Virus record (IMG/VR): IMGVR_UViG_3300020401_001763
Span: 1 to 64,000 of that record
DNA from: a virus
Direction: 5' to 3' (one strand)
Length of the DNA stretch: 64,000 nt
The notes below the pieces were generated by a model. That model searched no databases. It was not told the origin of the DNA and saw nothing but the letters and a program-made list of their open reading frames with translations. This document shows, piece by piece, positions 39,424-48,894 of the stretch (the stretch's first letter is position 1; each line of letters starts with the position of its first letter). A program made the position numbers and the translations under genes.

Positions 39424-40152
39424 ATGCTTTATTTTGAAGACTTTAAAACTTTACTATATAACTTTGGAAATGAAGTTGATCCAGTAGTATTTCAAGATAT
39501 ATCTAAGTACGCAGATGTAGTGGATCAGATTAAAGATAATCTAACGTTTTTTAATCTGCATTTTGTACAAGAAGGTTTCAGACCAGATCAAGTTTCAATA
39601 CAACTGTATGGTACACCACTTTATTACTGGACTTTTTATCTTCTCAATGATGATATTAGGCAGCAAGGTTGGCCATTAATCAGAGGCGAACTTGAAACAT
39701 ACACTAAAAAATTATTTCCAAACACGGTCTTAACTACAAGAAATGATATCGCATCAAAACTTAAAGTAGGACAAATTGCAACTGGAGTATCTTCTGGTGC
39801 AAGTGGTAAGATTATAAGAAGAAATCTTAATCTTGGCCAAATAGTAGTAGAAGGAACTGTAGGATTCAGAATTGGTGGAGAAAATATTAACTCAACAAAT
39901 GCTGCTGGAGATCTTGAAACTATATTTGCGGTTTCTAGTGCAAATGAATATCAATCAGAGTCTCATTACATCGATGGAAGTGGAACAATAGTAGATATAG
40001 ATCCGCACGTAGGCCCGGGCGCGCTTCTCACTGGTAAAACTTTTGAAGAAGTATATTTTGATGTCAATGAGAGTTTACGTACTATAAAAATTATCAAGCC
40101 ATCACTAATGAGCACAGTAATATCAGGTTATAAAAAAGCGATAAAGTCATAA
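39424..40152 (+). CDS. gp53: Baseplate wedge gp53-like
   Basis: This protein has 242 residues. FNLHFVQEGFRPDQVSIQLY and GTPLYYWTFYLLNDD (about 63-77) match the T4 gp53 region (LANAIYGNPQLYWVLLMCND), where a polypeptide clamps wedges together. A domain insert (about 110-200) with GASGKIIRR separates it from a C-terminal helix IKIIKPSLMSTVISGYKK. There is one base between it and gp48. Confidence 0.8.
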   Translation: MLYFEDFKTLLYNFGNEVDPVVFQDISKYADVVDQIKDNLTFFNLHFVQEGFRPDQVSIQLYGTPLYYWTFYLLNDDIRQQGWPLIRGELETYTKKLFPNTVLTTRNDIASKLKVGQIATGVSSGASGKIIRRNLNLGQIVVEGTVGFRIGGENINSTNAAGDLETIFAVSSANEYQSESHYIDGSGTIVDIDPHVGPGALLTGKTFEEVYFDVNESLRTIKIIKPSLMSTVISGYKKAIKS

Positions 40153-40153
40153 A

Positions 40154-41506
40154 ATGTCAAACACAGCATTAGCTCAACAACAAACTGACTTTCAAATTAT
40201 AAGTGCAGTTATTTCGAGTGATAGAAGTCCGGTAGGAATTGATATCGCAAAAGTCATAAGTGACTTTGTAATTTATGAACATATAGAAAAGGCGTATCTT
40301 ACGGCTAGATTTGTATTTTACGATCAAGAAAATATAGTTCAAGATATGGACTTTCAAGGTGGAGAAAAATTAACACTTACACTACAACACTCTGAAGAAA
40401 GAATTACAGGAAACGATATAGAAAAAGTATTTCTTATCGATAAGATTGATAACATATTTAAAGTGGACGAGAGAAATGAATCAGTTGTTATACACTGTAT
40501 TGAATATCATGCTTTTGAATCTGCCGCTCAAAATATAAGTAAGTCATATTCCGGAGCTCCTTCGAAGATTATTAAAAAGATATTAAACGAATATTTAGAT
40601 AAAGAATTACTCATAGATGATGTTGATGCTATAAATGATCTTAAAGTAATAATACCAAATTTAGATCCAATTGAAGCTTGTAACTGGCTGAAAAAAAGAG
40701 TCTTATCTCAATCTGGTCTTCCTTTTTATCTTTATTCTGCTTTAGGCGTAAATAACTTGGTACTAAAAAGTTTAGATAAGATGTTAACACAAACACCACT
40801 TAATTTAAATACACCCTACATATATGCACCGAGTGTAACCTCTAACGATGCAGGTAGTCAAAAATATTATCTTATAGAAAACTATGAATATAATAGTGGA
40901 GAAAAATTAATGCCATTAGTAATGGAAGGATTAGTAGGAGCTGAATATCAATTTTTTAATACAATGACAGGAACTCCTACTAAGATTCATTTTGACGTTG
41001 ATGAAGATCTATTTAGTCCACTGGTAGTAGACAATAAATTAGGCGCTCAAAATACAAGATATAACTATGCACCTGGGTATAAAATTAAAGATAAGCCATT
41101 GAGCCAACTTGACTCTAGATCGATAACTCAAATATCATCGTCTGGAGCGTACAAGCAACTTCAAGGTAGTTTTAAAAGTTATAACGATGAATCGGCATCT
41201 GGACAACATAGAAGAAAAGCCATTGGTGCTGCAGTAAAGAAATTTGTAACTAAGACTCCATTAAGAATTACTGTATCAGGCCGAGAGTTTTTAACTGGAG
41301 ATGAAAACTATACCATTGGTAAAACAATACGAGTCTTGTTCTTAGATAACACGCAAGAATCTGGAGAACAAAGACCAAAATACGATCAAAAAAAATCAGG
41401 TGATTACATTATATTTGCCACTGAACATATATTTAAAACAGAAAGATATGACGTGAACTTGTTACTTGGTAAAGTAGCTTCTGTCGGAGAGGAGCCAATT
41501 ACATGA
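40154..41506 (+). CDS. gp27: Baseplate central hub gp27-like
   Basis: This 450-residue protein has the general order of gp27/VgrG hub subunits: two tube-like domains (FQIISAVISSDRSP, IYEHIEKAYLTARFVFYD and EKVFLIDKIDNIF; then PSKIIKKILNEYL, ACNWLKKRVLS and SGLPFYLYS near 180-200) and a C-terminal beta region ending in RYDVNLLLGKVAS. It forms the trimeric hub that carries gp5. There is no zinc or catalytic motif. The start of gp5 overlaps its stop. Confidence 0.85.
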   Translation: MSNTALAQQQTDFQIISAVISSDRSPVGIDIAKVISDFVIYEHIEKAYLTARFVFYDQENIVQDMDFQGGEKLTLTLQHSEERITGNDIEKVFLIDKIDNIFKVDERNESVVIHCIEYHAFESAAQNISKSYSGAPSKIIKKILNEYLDKELLIDDVDAINDLKVIIPNLDPIEACNWLKKRVLSQSGLPFYLYSALGVNNLVLKSLDKMLTQTPLNLNTPYIYAPSVTSNDAGSQKYYLIENYEYNSGEKLMPLVMEGLVGAEYQFFNTMTGTPTKIHFDVDEDLFSPLVVDNKLGAQNTRYNYAPGYKIKDKPLSQLDSRSITQISSSGAYKQLQGSFKSYNDESASGQHRRKAIGAAVKKFVTKTPLRITVSGREFLTGDENYTIGKTIRVLFLDNTQESGEQRPKYDQKKSGDYIIFATEHIFKTERYDVNLLLGKVASVGEEPIT

Positions 41507-42348
41507 GTTTTTATGGTGATCAAACTCGATGGTTTGTTGGCACGGTTGTTGATGTCAATGATCCACTTAAACTAGATAGAGTGCGAGTTAGAATACACGG
41601 TGTTCATTCGTCTAATACAGTTGATATTCCTAACCAAGATTTACCATGGGCGCAGGTTAACATACCAGTTACTGAAGATGGAAGTTCTGGATTAGGTGCA
41701 AATTGTAATTTGAAGAATAGAGCACAAGTCTTCGGTATATTTTTAGACGGCAAAAATTCTCAACTTCCTCTAGTCTTAGGTTCAATACCTAAAATAGAAT
41801 TAGATGACAATGAATTATCTGAACAATTAGATAAGGCTGATTCTTTAATAGATATACAAATAACAGGAAATACTAATACTGAAAAAGCTTTTAATTTTTT
41901 CGTTTCAGAAGCTGGTGGTGGATTTACAGAGAAACAAGCTTGTGGAATGATTGGTAATTTTATGGTAGAATCTGGTGCAAATGCTAATAATGGAGACTTA
42001 AATCCTTCAGCCAGATCTGGATTCGAAGATGAAAATAGTTTTGGAATCGCGCAATGGAATCCAGCAAAGGCAGCTGGAAATAGGTTTGGTCAATTAGTAG
42101 ATTTTGCTAATCAAAGAAATTTAAATTATAGAGATATAGAAACACAACTTAAGTTTGTAAAGTTCGAACTAGAAACTACACCATACTTAGGTCTTGGTAA
42201 ATTAAGAAAAACAAAAACAGTAAAAGAAGCAACTATAGTGTTTCAAGATAAGTATGAAAGACCAAATAAAGATTTAGCTCATACTAACCAAAGAGTAGCT
42301 TTTGCTAATGAGGTCTATAAAAAATTAGGTATAGGAGCAACGACGTAA
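41503..42348 (+). CDS. gp5: gp5-type hub protein: OB domain plus tail lysozyme
   Basis: This 281-residue protein has residues 1-95 as a gp5 OB domain (RWFVGTVVDVNDPLKLDRVRV, DLPWAQVNIPVT and GIFLDGKNSQLPLVLG). Residues 125-275 are a phage tail lysozyme domain with the catalytic E156 in GMIGNFMVESGANANNG and FGIAQWN at 180-186. The T4 C-terminal needle is absent and is instead a separate gene at 44550. It would cut peptidoglycan as the tail tube enters the periplasm. ATGA overlap with gp27. Confidence 0.88.
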   Translation: MSFYGDQTRWFVGTVVDVNDPLKLDRVRVRIHGVHSSNTVDIPNQDLPWAQVNIPVTEDGSSGLGANCNLKNRAQVFGIFLDGKNSQLPLVLGSIPKIELDDNELSEQLDKADSLIDIQITGNTNTEKAFNFFVSEAGGGFTEKQACGMIGNFMVESGANANNGDLNPSARSGFEDENSFGIAQWNPAKAAGNRFGQLVDFANQRNLNYRDIETQLKFVKFELETTPYLGLGKLRKTKTVKEATIVFQDKYERPNKDLAHTNQRVAFANEVYKKLGIGATT

Positions 42349-44550
42349 ATGGCGATTGAAGAAGGAAGAGGCAGATCGGTACAAATTCCGAACGACGTTA
42401 ACGTTTTAGAAATCATACAAGTTACTGTATTTCAAAATCAAAGTTCTATCGGAAAAAGACTCTTTACTGGTCAATTTACTTTTAGCAATAATAAGGTAAC
42501 TGTAAAAACAAAGAAGCCACAGTTTAAAATAAAAGTTGAATACGAAAAATCTGTATCTCGAGAAGAGTTTCAACAGTCAGTTCCTCCTGAGTTATTCAAT
42601 GCGGTAACTAATATTGAGGCACAGATAAAACCTCAAATGTTAGCAACCGCTGAAAATGTAAAAGCCGAAAGAAGTTTACTTGAAGGTGCACCTATTAATA
42701 ATATGGGCGAATCACTAGCAGGTATAAAAAGCTTGTTTGCAGGTGGAAAGCCTATAAAAGCTTTTAGAAAAAAAGCAGCACCGAGTGTATTGGAAGAAAA
42801 TGCTGGTGAAGGCATTGGTGTAGTAACAAATGCACTAGCTAATGAAACTAAAACTTTATTTGGAGATACTGGAATACAACCAAAAGCTTTTCTAAAATCA
42901 GTAGTTGCAGATGGAAGTGCAAAAGCTCAACTTAGAACTTTTCAAAAAAATTTAAATCTTAAACCAGAAAAAGCGAGACAGATATTAACTAAATTCAAAC
43001 CAGCAACTGATAAACTATCAGCGTCAACTGGTAATATCTTAGAAAAAGCAATGCAAAATTTTCAATCTGGTAGAAGTCCACAAAAACAAATAACAACACA
43101 AACTCAAAAAACTATAAAAGAAAAAACTAGTGAAATATTTAATCAAGGTGATCCATTGAGTTCAGATATTTTTGGTAAAATATCGAAAGCGGCTGGAAGA
43201 AGTGGAACTAATATTCAAGCTGCTTTGGCCGCAGTAAAAACAAAAGGTGTAAAGCCTATCAATCCACTTAATGGTTTGCCAGATATTTCAGGTGACATTA
43301 AGAATAAGTTTGGTGCTTTAGCCCCAGGAGCTGTAGTTCCAGAAGGATTTAAAGAGCCACCAAATTTTATTGAAGGATTAGATTTTAAGACTGGAAAACC
43401 TAACTTTGATACTAATCTATCTAAGTTGATTGGTAAAAGTGAACTTACTGCTGACGCGATAACACCATCTTTTATTAAAGATCTACAACAGCATGCTGGT
43501 GGTTTTACTGGACTTACAACACCAAGTGATTATGCTTTTGAAGTTATTGATGGATTTAATGAATTAAAAACAGACTTTGAAAATTCTCAAAGAGGAAAAG
43601 AAGATACAAAAAGATCTATAAGAACATTAGTTATAGGCTGGACTGCAAAAGTTTGGGGAGGACCAAAAGAAGTAAACGCGAAAAGATTACATGAATTATC
43701 CATTGAAGCTCAAAAGAACGCACTTGTAAAAGAATTTCAAAGTCAAGGTAATTCTGCTAGTGATGCTGTTAAAAAAGCAGATACAAAGATGAAGAATAAA
43801 CCATTTGATTTTGGATTACAAGCTCATTATGTTATTCTTACAAATGGATCTATACAAAGAGGAAGACCTATAGACCTTACTAGATCTGAAACTATGTTTG
43901 ATTTAGACGGTGTTCAACTTACTATTGTAGCTTCGGAAAAGCATCCGGTTAACGCAGATCAACAAAGAGCGTTGGAAAACTTTACAAAATTATTTTATGA
44001 ATCTTTTGAAGGTGCTAACGTGTTTGGAGATTACGAGTATGATTTAAGATACTTAGGTCCTGGGATAGATGTTGAAGCTCTTAGAGAAAAGTTTAGTAAA
44101 GTAAATAATGTAGAGGACCCAACAAAAATAACTTCGTCACCTACTAAAAAAGAAGCTGCGTTTATCAAACCAAAGAAACTAGCAAAGCCAGCAGAAACTG
44201 CTTTTAATTCAAAGCGTAAATTTAGCTTTGATAAAGTGGCTCAAGACTTTGATAAGATTAATCAAGTCGATGGCACTAAGATACAAAAAGACTTAGATGC
44301 GGCTATAGGTGAGATGAATACAGGCCTTGATAAAATTTCTAGTGATGACTTTGACTTACAAGCCGAAATAGAAAAAGCTAAAAATGCTCAGAATGGTTCT
44401 ATTGGTAAGTTTAATTCTGATAATATCATCAAAAATAAAACAGCTGCCATCGATAAAGCTGCTGGAGCTTTTAATAGAAATATAAAAGACGTTGCAGGTA
44501 ATAACAAAATAGCTAACACTATAGCAAACAAATTAGGATTTTTAAGATAA
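42349..44550 (+). CDS. Large baseplate-region protein with amidase_2-like domain
   Basis: This 733-residue protein starts with a beta-rich segment (1-65). A long helical region (about 80-330) then leads to 423-560, where RTLVIGWTAK, HYVILTNGSIQRGRP at 493-507, VQLTIVAS and DQQRALENFTKLFYE resemble the PGRP/amidase_2 fold (N-acetylmuramoyl-alanine amidase). The first zinc His is replaced (LVIGW rather than VVHxT) and a cysteine is lacking, so it is probably inactive. Wedged between the two gp5 parts, it is likely a tail-tip component binding cell wall. Confidence 0.6.
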   Translation: MAIEEGRGRSVQIPNDVNVLEIIQVTVFQNQSSIGKRLFTGQFTFSNNKVTVKTKKPQFKIKVEYEKSVSREEFQQSVPPELFNAVTNIEAQIKPQMLATAENVKAERSLLEGAPINNMGESLAGIKSLFAGGKPIKAFRKKAAPSVLEENAGEGIGVVTNALANETKTLFGDTGIQPKAFLKSVVADGSAKAQLRTFQKNLNLKPEKARQILTKFKPATDKLSASTGNILEKAMQNFQSGRSPQKQITTQTQKTIKEKTSEIFNQGDPLSSDIFGKISKAAGRSGTNIQAALAAVKTKGVKPINPLNGLPDISGDIKNKFGALAPGAVVPEGFKEPPNFIEGLDFKTGKPNFDTNLSKLIGKSELTADAITPSFIKDLQQHAGGFTGLTTPSDYAFEVIDGFNELKTDFENSQRGKEDTKRSIRTLVIGWTAKVWGGPKEVNAKRLHELSIEAQKNALVKEFQSQGNSASDAVKKADTKMKNKPFDFGLQAHYVILTNGSIQRGRPIDLTRSETMFDLDGVQLTIVASEKHPVNADQQRALENFTKLFYESFEGANVFGDYEYDLRYLGPGIDVEALREKFSKVNNVEDPTKITSSPTKKEAAFIKPKKLAKPAETAFNSKRKFSFDKVAQDFDKINQVDGTKIQKDLDAAIGEMNTGLDKISSDDFDLQAEIEKAKNAQNGSIGKFNSDNIIKNKTAAIDKAAGAFNRNIKDVAGNNKIANTIANKLGFLR

Positions 44551-45944
44551 TGACAGAAATATTCGAAAATTTAGATCAAAATGTAAATCCAGCTAAATTA
44601 AGAGAATTAGAAAATGCTCAGCATGGCTATGAAGATCCTGAAGGTGTGTTTCCTAAGCCTGAATATCTTCAAGGATCTGGAGTAAACGACAAAGCAAGAG
44701 GCTCTAAAAGAACTAATGTATATTTAGGTGGAAGTGTTTCAGGTTTAGATTTAGAACTTGAATCTGAACCAGTGTCTGTATATCCAAACAATCAAGTTAA
44801 AGAAACAGCTTCTGGCCATATTATTGAATATGATGATACACCAAATGCTCAAAGAGTCATGATACGCCATAGAACAGGATCAGGCGTAGAGATGAGAGCA
44901 GATGGAACTGTCATTTATAGTTCTACAAAAAATACAGTAAGAGTTACTGCAGAAGACGAGAAAGTTATCGTAGATGGTGATGGTGAACTTCACTATAATG
45001 GTAACCTTAAATTAAAAGTTGCCGGAGATTTTGACATTGAAGTTGGTGGTGACTTCAATATAAAAACTGACGGTGATTTAGAACAGACAGTAAAAAGAGG
45101 ATTTATTCAAGAGATTGCTGGAAATCAAGAAATTGAAATTGTTGGTAGCAAAACTGAACAAATTGCCGGTACTAAATCAGAAGTAATACTTGGAGATAGA
45201 TTTGAAACTATTAAAGGTAACGTAACACAGATAGTTGGATCTAACGTAACTCAAACTTACGGTGATACTTTAATCCTTACAGCAGAAAACGAAATAACAC
45301 TTTCAACAAGAAGTGCTAATATCGCTTCTTCTTCTCTGTTAGTGGCAGGAGACAGTGGAACTATTGGTGGAGAAGAAATGGTAGTATACGGAAAGACCGC
45401 TCATATTCCAAGAATTAACTCAACTGAAATGACTTCAACAACTTTTAGAGGCGATTTAGTTGGTACAGCCACTCAAGCAATTGATGCCAATCAATCGGCA
45501 AAAGCTTTAGTTGCAACTTCATTAGGTGCAGGTGCTGGTACTGGTGGACATAGCGCAACTGATACTACAGCGACAAATAAGAATACTGTTCAAGTTACAA
45601 ATGCTGTAGCTCAAGCTATATTAAACAATTCTCCAAAAGGGATAAGAAGAGTTGACGTTGATGATGGTAATTTCTTAAAAGATAAAATTGATCAAACTAC
45701 AAATTATGGTGGCGTGTCAAAAACCTTGCTCACAACTAGAGAAGCAAGATCAAAGTTAAGGGACGCTAATAATTTAAATAATGAAGAGTTTATTGGAGCA
45801 ATTTTATCTGAAGGTATAATATCTCCTGGGTTTGCTAACATAGCTCCTGGGAAAACTGGAAGAATAATTGGTAGTGAAAAGTCGCCTATGAGACCAGATC
45901 AACCGGTCGGTAGAGCAGCTACTACTTCAAAGTTATTTACATAA
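44550..45944 (+). CDS. gp5-type beta-helix needle protein
   Basis: This protein has 464 residues. Residues about 105-265 are short repeats (VAGDFDIEVGGDFNIKTDGDL, then IVGSKTEQIAGTKSEVILGD and similar) spelling the triple-stranded beta-helix of the gp5/VgrG spike. No OB or lysozyme domain is present, so this is the needle half of a split gp5. The C-terminal part (about 295-464) is unusual, with a conserved SATDTTATNKN and a low-complexity region. It should pierce the outer membrane. TAATG overlap with the preceding gene. Confidence 0.78.
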   Translation: MTEIFENLDQNVNPAKLRELENAQHGYEDPEGVFPKPEYLQGSGVNDKARGSKRTNVYLGGSVSGLDLELESEPVSVYPNNQVKETASGHIIEYDDTPNAQRVMIRHRTGSGVEMRADGTVIYSSTKNTVRVTAEDEKVIVDGDGELHYNGNLKLKVAGDFDIEVGGDFNIKTDGDLEQTVKRGFIQEIAGNQEIEIVGSKTEQIAGTKSEVILGDRFETIKGNVTQIVGSNVTQTYGDTLILTAENEITLSTRSANIASSSLLVAGDSGTIGGEEMVVYGKTAHIPRINSTEMTSTTFRGDLVGTATQAIDANQSAKALVATSLGAGAGTGGHSATDTTATNKNTVQVTNAVAQAILNNSPKGIRRVDVDDGNFLKDKIDQTTNYGGVSKTLLTTREARSKLRDANNLNNEEFIGAILSEGIISPGFANIAPGKTGRIIGSEKSPMRPDQPVGRAATTSKLFT

Positions 45945-45956
45945 TTAGGTAAACGA

Positions 45957-46598
45957 ATGGCAAAAACATATAAGACTACATACTTTCCTGATCCAAAGTT
46001 TAATCCTTTGTTTCAAGAAGAGATAACTAGCAGAACTAGATTAGCGCCTGGGATTACTATGGCTACTTTTTTAGGAGGTCTTGGTGATCCAGTTACATTG
46101 ACTCATATAATTGAAGATGACGATAGAATGCGATTAGCAAAACAATATGTGTTACAAGCTCGGGCTATGAAGGTAGTTAACTCTGCTACTTGTAGTAGAG
46201 AGTTTGCTAATCATAGATTGCAAGTCGTCGAAGGCTTATACCGGGCTGAGCCGGGTGAGACTCTTGATGTCAGTGATGGAATAAATTATTTAATGTCAAG
46301 AGGCCGTGCAGTAGTCTATGAACTCATAGACGAAAATGGTCAAGTAGATAATGAAAAAACATTTGACTTAGCAATATATCTTAAAAACTTATTACAGTTT
46401 GATAAGTTAATATTAGATTACGATATCTATAATCCTGATGGAAGTTTAAACGTTCAGTTGATATTGGTGATGCCAGAGATTATTCCTCCATGGACAGTAA
46501 CTTATCAAAATGAAGTTGAAACCAGATTTAATAATTACGTGCAGTCTACTAACGAACTAATGGAAATTTTAGATCCAAACGAAGAAATTTCGTTATAA
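45957..46598 (+). CDS. Conserved baseplate-region protein
   Basis: This 213-residue protein lies between the needle and gp25 genes. Central YVLQARAMKVVNSATCSREFANHRLQVV (about 65-92) and TFDLAIYLKNLLQFDKLILDYDIY (about 138-161) look like a conserved structural family, but no gp number is known to me. It might be the tip or a wedge accessory. Its last bases hold the late promoter for gp25. Confidence 0.6.
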   Translation: MAKTYKTTYFPDPKFNPLFQEEITSRTRLAPGITMATFLGGLGDPVTLTHIIEDDDRMRLAKQYVLQARAMKVVNSATCSREFANHRLQVVEGLYRAEPGETLDVSDGINYLMSRGRAVVYELIDENGQVDNEKTFDLAIYLKNLLQFDKLILDYDIYNPDGSLNVQLILVMPEIIPPWTVTYQNEVETRFNNYVQSTNELMEILDPNEEISL

Positions 46599-46601
46599 AT
46601 A
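46594..46601 (+). promoter_or_regulatory. T4-type late promoter
   Basis: TATAAATA at 46594-46601, overlapping the end of the preceding gene. AAAGGA and the gp25 ATG at 46620 follow. Confidence 0.82.
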
Positions 46602-46619
46602 GACAATAAAGGAAATATA

Positions 46620-47063
46620 ATGCCAGCAAGAGCTTTTTCAATAGAAGATGGAAATCTTGGTAATAAAACCATAACTACGGCCAGAACCGTAGGTTATCAA
46701 GATATAGACCTGTCATTTACAAAGAAGCCTTCTGGAGATATTTTTAAAAAGAGTAACGCAGCGGCAGTAAAACAAGCTGTAAGAAATTTGTTACTTACAA
46801 ATTTTGCAGAGAAACCTTTCTTGCCGAGATATGGTGGTGATTTAAATTCAATGCTTTTTAGATTAAGCACTGATATTGATGATGATTCGCTAGAAGAGAG
46901 AATAATAAAGTCAATAGAAGACTTCGAACCTAGGGCAAAAGTACTTAACATAAATAGTATCATAAGTCCAGACGAGAACGAAGTAAAAGTTACGGTGTTC
47001 TTTCAAGTTGTTAATACAGCTCAACAGGTGCAAGTGGAAGTTTCTTTAACGAGGTTAAGATAA
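46620..47063 (+). CDS. gp25: Baseplate wedge gp25-like
   Basis: This 147-residue protein carries the gp25 signature: FLPRYGGDLNSMLF (about 67-80) and D101-F-E103-P-R105 (the EPR motif kept in all contractile tail gp25 homologues and T6SS TssE). In T4 it forms the start point of sheath polymerisation and joins gp6 and gp53 in the wedge. Length is near T4's (132 aa). Confidence 0.92.
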   Translation: MPARAFSIEDGNLGNKTITTARTVGYQDIDLSFTKKPSGDIFKKSNAAAVKQAVRNLLLTNFAEKPFLPRYGGDLNSMLFRLSTDIDDDSLEERIIKSIEDFEPRAKVLNINSIISPDENEVKVTVFFQVVNTAQQVQVEVSLTRLR

Positions 47064-48893
47064 ATGGCAACAACAATTAAATCAACTCAATTAGATTTTG
47101 ATACTATCAAAACTAAACTTAAAGACTTTCTTAAACAAAAAACAGAATTTGCTGATTACGATTTTGAAGCTTCTGGACTAAGTAATGTACTAGACGTTTT
47201 AGCTTATAACACACATTTCAATGGTCTTATTGGTAACTTTGCCTTAAATGAAAGCTTTTTAAATACAGCACAGCTTCGAAGTTCAATAGTTTCTCATGCT
47301 GAAGCTTTAGGATATGTTCCAAGATCTTACTCGTCTGCTCAAGCTAAACTTAACTTATCTCTTTCTGTGGCTTCGTCAACTAGACCAACTGCAATCACAC
47401 TGCCAAGAAACACGCAGTTTACAACTTCAGTTGATGATGTTTCTTATACGTTTCAAACTCGAGAAAATTTTACGGCTTTAGATGATGGAGCAGGACTTTA
47501 TCAGTTCTTAGATGGAAATGGTCAAACTGGTATTCCAGTATTCGAAGGACAAGAAAAAACAAAGACTTTCTTTGTTGGTGAAACTGGTGATTCACAAATT
47601 TACGTTATTCCAGATGTTACAATGGACACCACTACTATCAGAGTAAGAGTGTTTGCGACTGCATCATCAACGGCTTTTGATACTTATACTAATATTAATC
47701 AAGCGATAAGAATAACAAATACTTCTACACTCTTTCAAATAAAAGAAGTTCCAAATGGCTACTTTGAAGTAATATTTGGAGATGGTATATCTACTGGAAA
47801 AGCCCCAGAAGCTGGAAATAAAATTGTAATTGATTATCTATCTACTAAAGCTACAGCCGCTAACGGAGCTTCTTCGTTCTCGCCTACAACTACTATCACC
47901 GTAGATGGATCACCAATTAATTTAACTACCGTTACTGAAAGTAACGCATCAGGCGGAGCGTTTAAAGAAAGTATAGAATCAATAAGACAAAATGCTCCTA
48001 TATCTTTCACGGCCCAAAGAAGACTCGTTACTGCAGAAGACTATACTGCTCAAATTTTGGCAAACTACGGTTCGTTCTTAGATGACGTAACTTCATTTGG
48101 CGGAGCTGATAATCAACCTCCTCAGTTTGGAAAAGTATTTGTTGGACTTAAGTTTAAATCCAATATCGCTGATGACACTCAACAGAACGTTAAAGATACT
48201 ATAAGAACAGAACTTACAGATAACTTAGCCATAATGTCTATCGATACAGTTTTTGTCGATCCTATAACTACAAATGTTCAAATAAATACTACTTTTAACT
48301 TAGATCCAGACTTAACGAGTTCTACGTCTAAAACAGTTGAAAATCTAGTTCAAACGACTATTAATAACTTCTTCTCTACTAACTTAAATAAGTTTAACAA
48401 AGTGTTTAGAAGATCTAACTTATTAACTCAACTAGACGCTTTGGACGAAGCTATTCTTAACTCTAAGATGGATGTAAAACTTAATCAAACTTTTACTCCA
48501 TCGGTAGGAGAAACACTTCAATATACTGTTAACTTTCCAGTGGCCATAGCCACGCCAGATGATGTTAATCATACTTTGACTACTTCAAGATTTACTTTAA
48601 ATGGGCAAACTTGTACCATTAAAAATCTTTTAAAGTCTACTAAATTACAAGTTTTTAATAATGATGGTGACGTTGTTGTAGATAATATAGGCTCATACGT
48701 AGGTGCTACTGGTACTGTTACTTTTACAGGATTTAATCCTTCTGCATTTGAAGGCTCTGGCATAAGAGTAGATATTACTCCAGCAAATCAAAATACAATA
48801 AGACCTCTACGTAATTATATTCTAGATATTGATAGAACATTATCAACTTCTAAAGCTCAACTAGATTTTCAGAATACGCAGGTAACATTATAA
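47064..48893 (+). CDS. gp6: Baseplate wedge gp6-like
   Basis: This protein has 609 residues (T4 gp6 is 660). The N-terminal FDTIKTKLKDFLKQKTEF, then FEASGLSNVLDVLAYNTHFNG, LNESFLNTAQLRSSIVSHAE and LGYVPRSYSSA, is the strongly conserved gp6/TssF-like part. RRLVTAEDYTAQILANYG near 315-332 is also typical. It forms the inner ring of the baseplate with gp25 and gp53. It starts one base after the gp25 stop. Confidence 0.92.
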   Translation: MATTIKSTQLDFDTIKTKLKDFLKQKTEFADYDFEASGLSNVLDVLAYNTHFNGLIGNFALNESFLNTAQLRSSIVSHAEALGYVPRSYSSAQAKLNLSLSVASSTRPTAITLPRNTQFTTSVDDVSYTFQTRENFTALDDGAGLYQFLDGNGQTGIPVFEGQEKTKTFFVGETGDSQIYVIPDVTMDTTTIRVRVFATASSTAFDTYTNINQAIRITNTSTLFQIKEVPNGYFEVIFGDGISTGKAPEAGNKIVIDYLSTKATAANGASSFSPTTTITVDGSPINLTTVTESNASGGAFKESIESIRQNAPISFTAQRRLVTAEDYTAQILANYGSFLDDVTSFGGADNQPPQFGKVFVGLKFKSNIADDTQQNVKDTIRTELTDNLAIMSIDTVFVDPITTNVQINTTFNLDPDLTSSTSKTVENLVQTTINNFFSTNLNKFNKVFRRSNLLTQLDALDEAILNSKMDVKLNQTFTPSVGETLQYTVNFPVAIATPDDVNHTLTTSRFTLNGQTCTIKNLLKSTKLQVFNNDGDVVVDNIGSYVGATGTVTFTGFNPSAFEGSGIRVDITPANQNTIRPLRNYILDIDRTLSTSKAQLDFQNTQVTL

Positions 48894-48894
48894 T

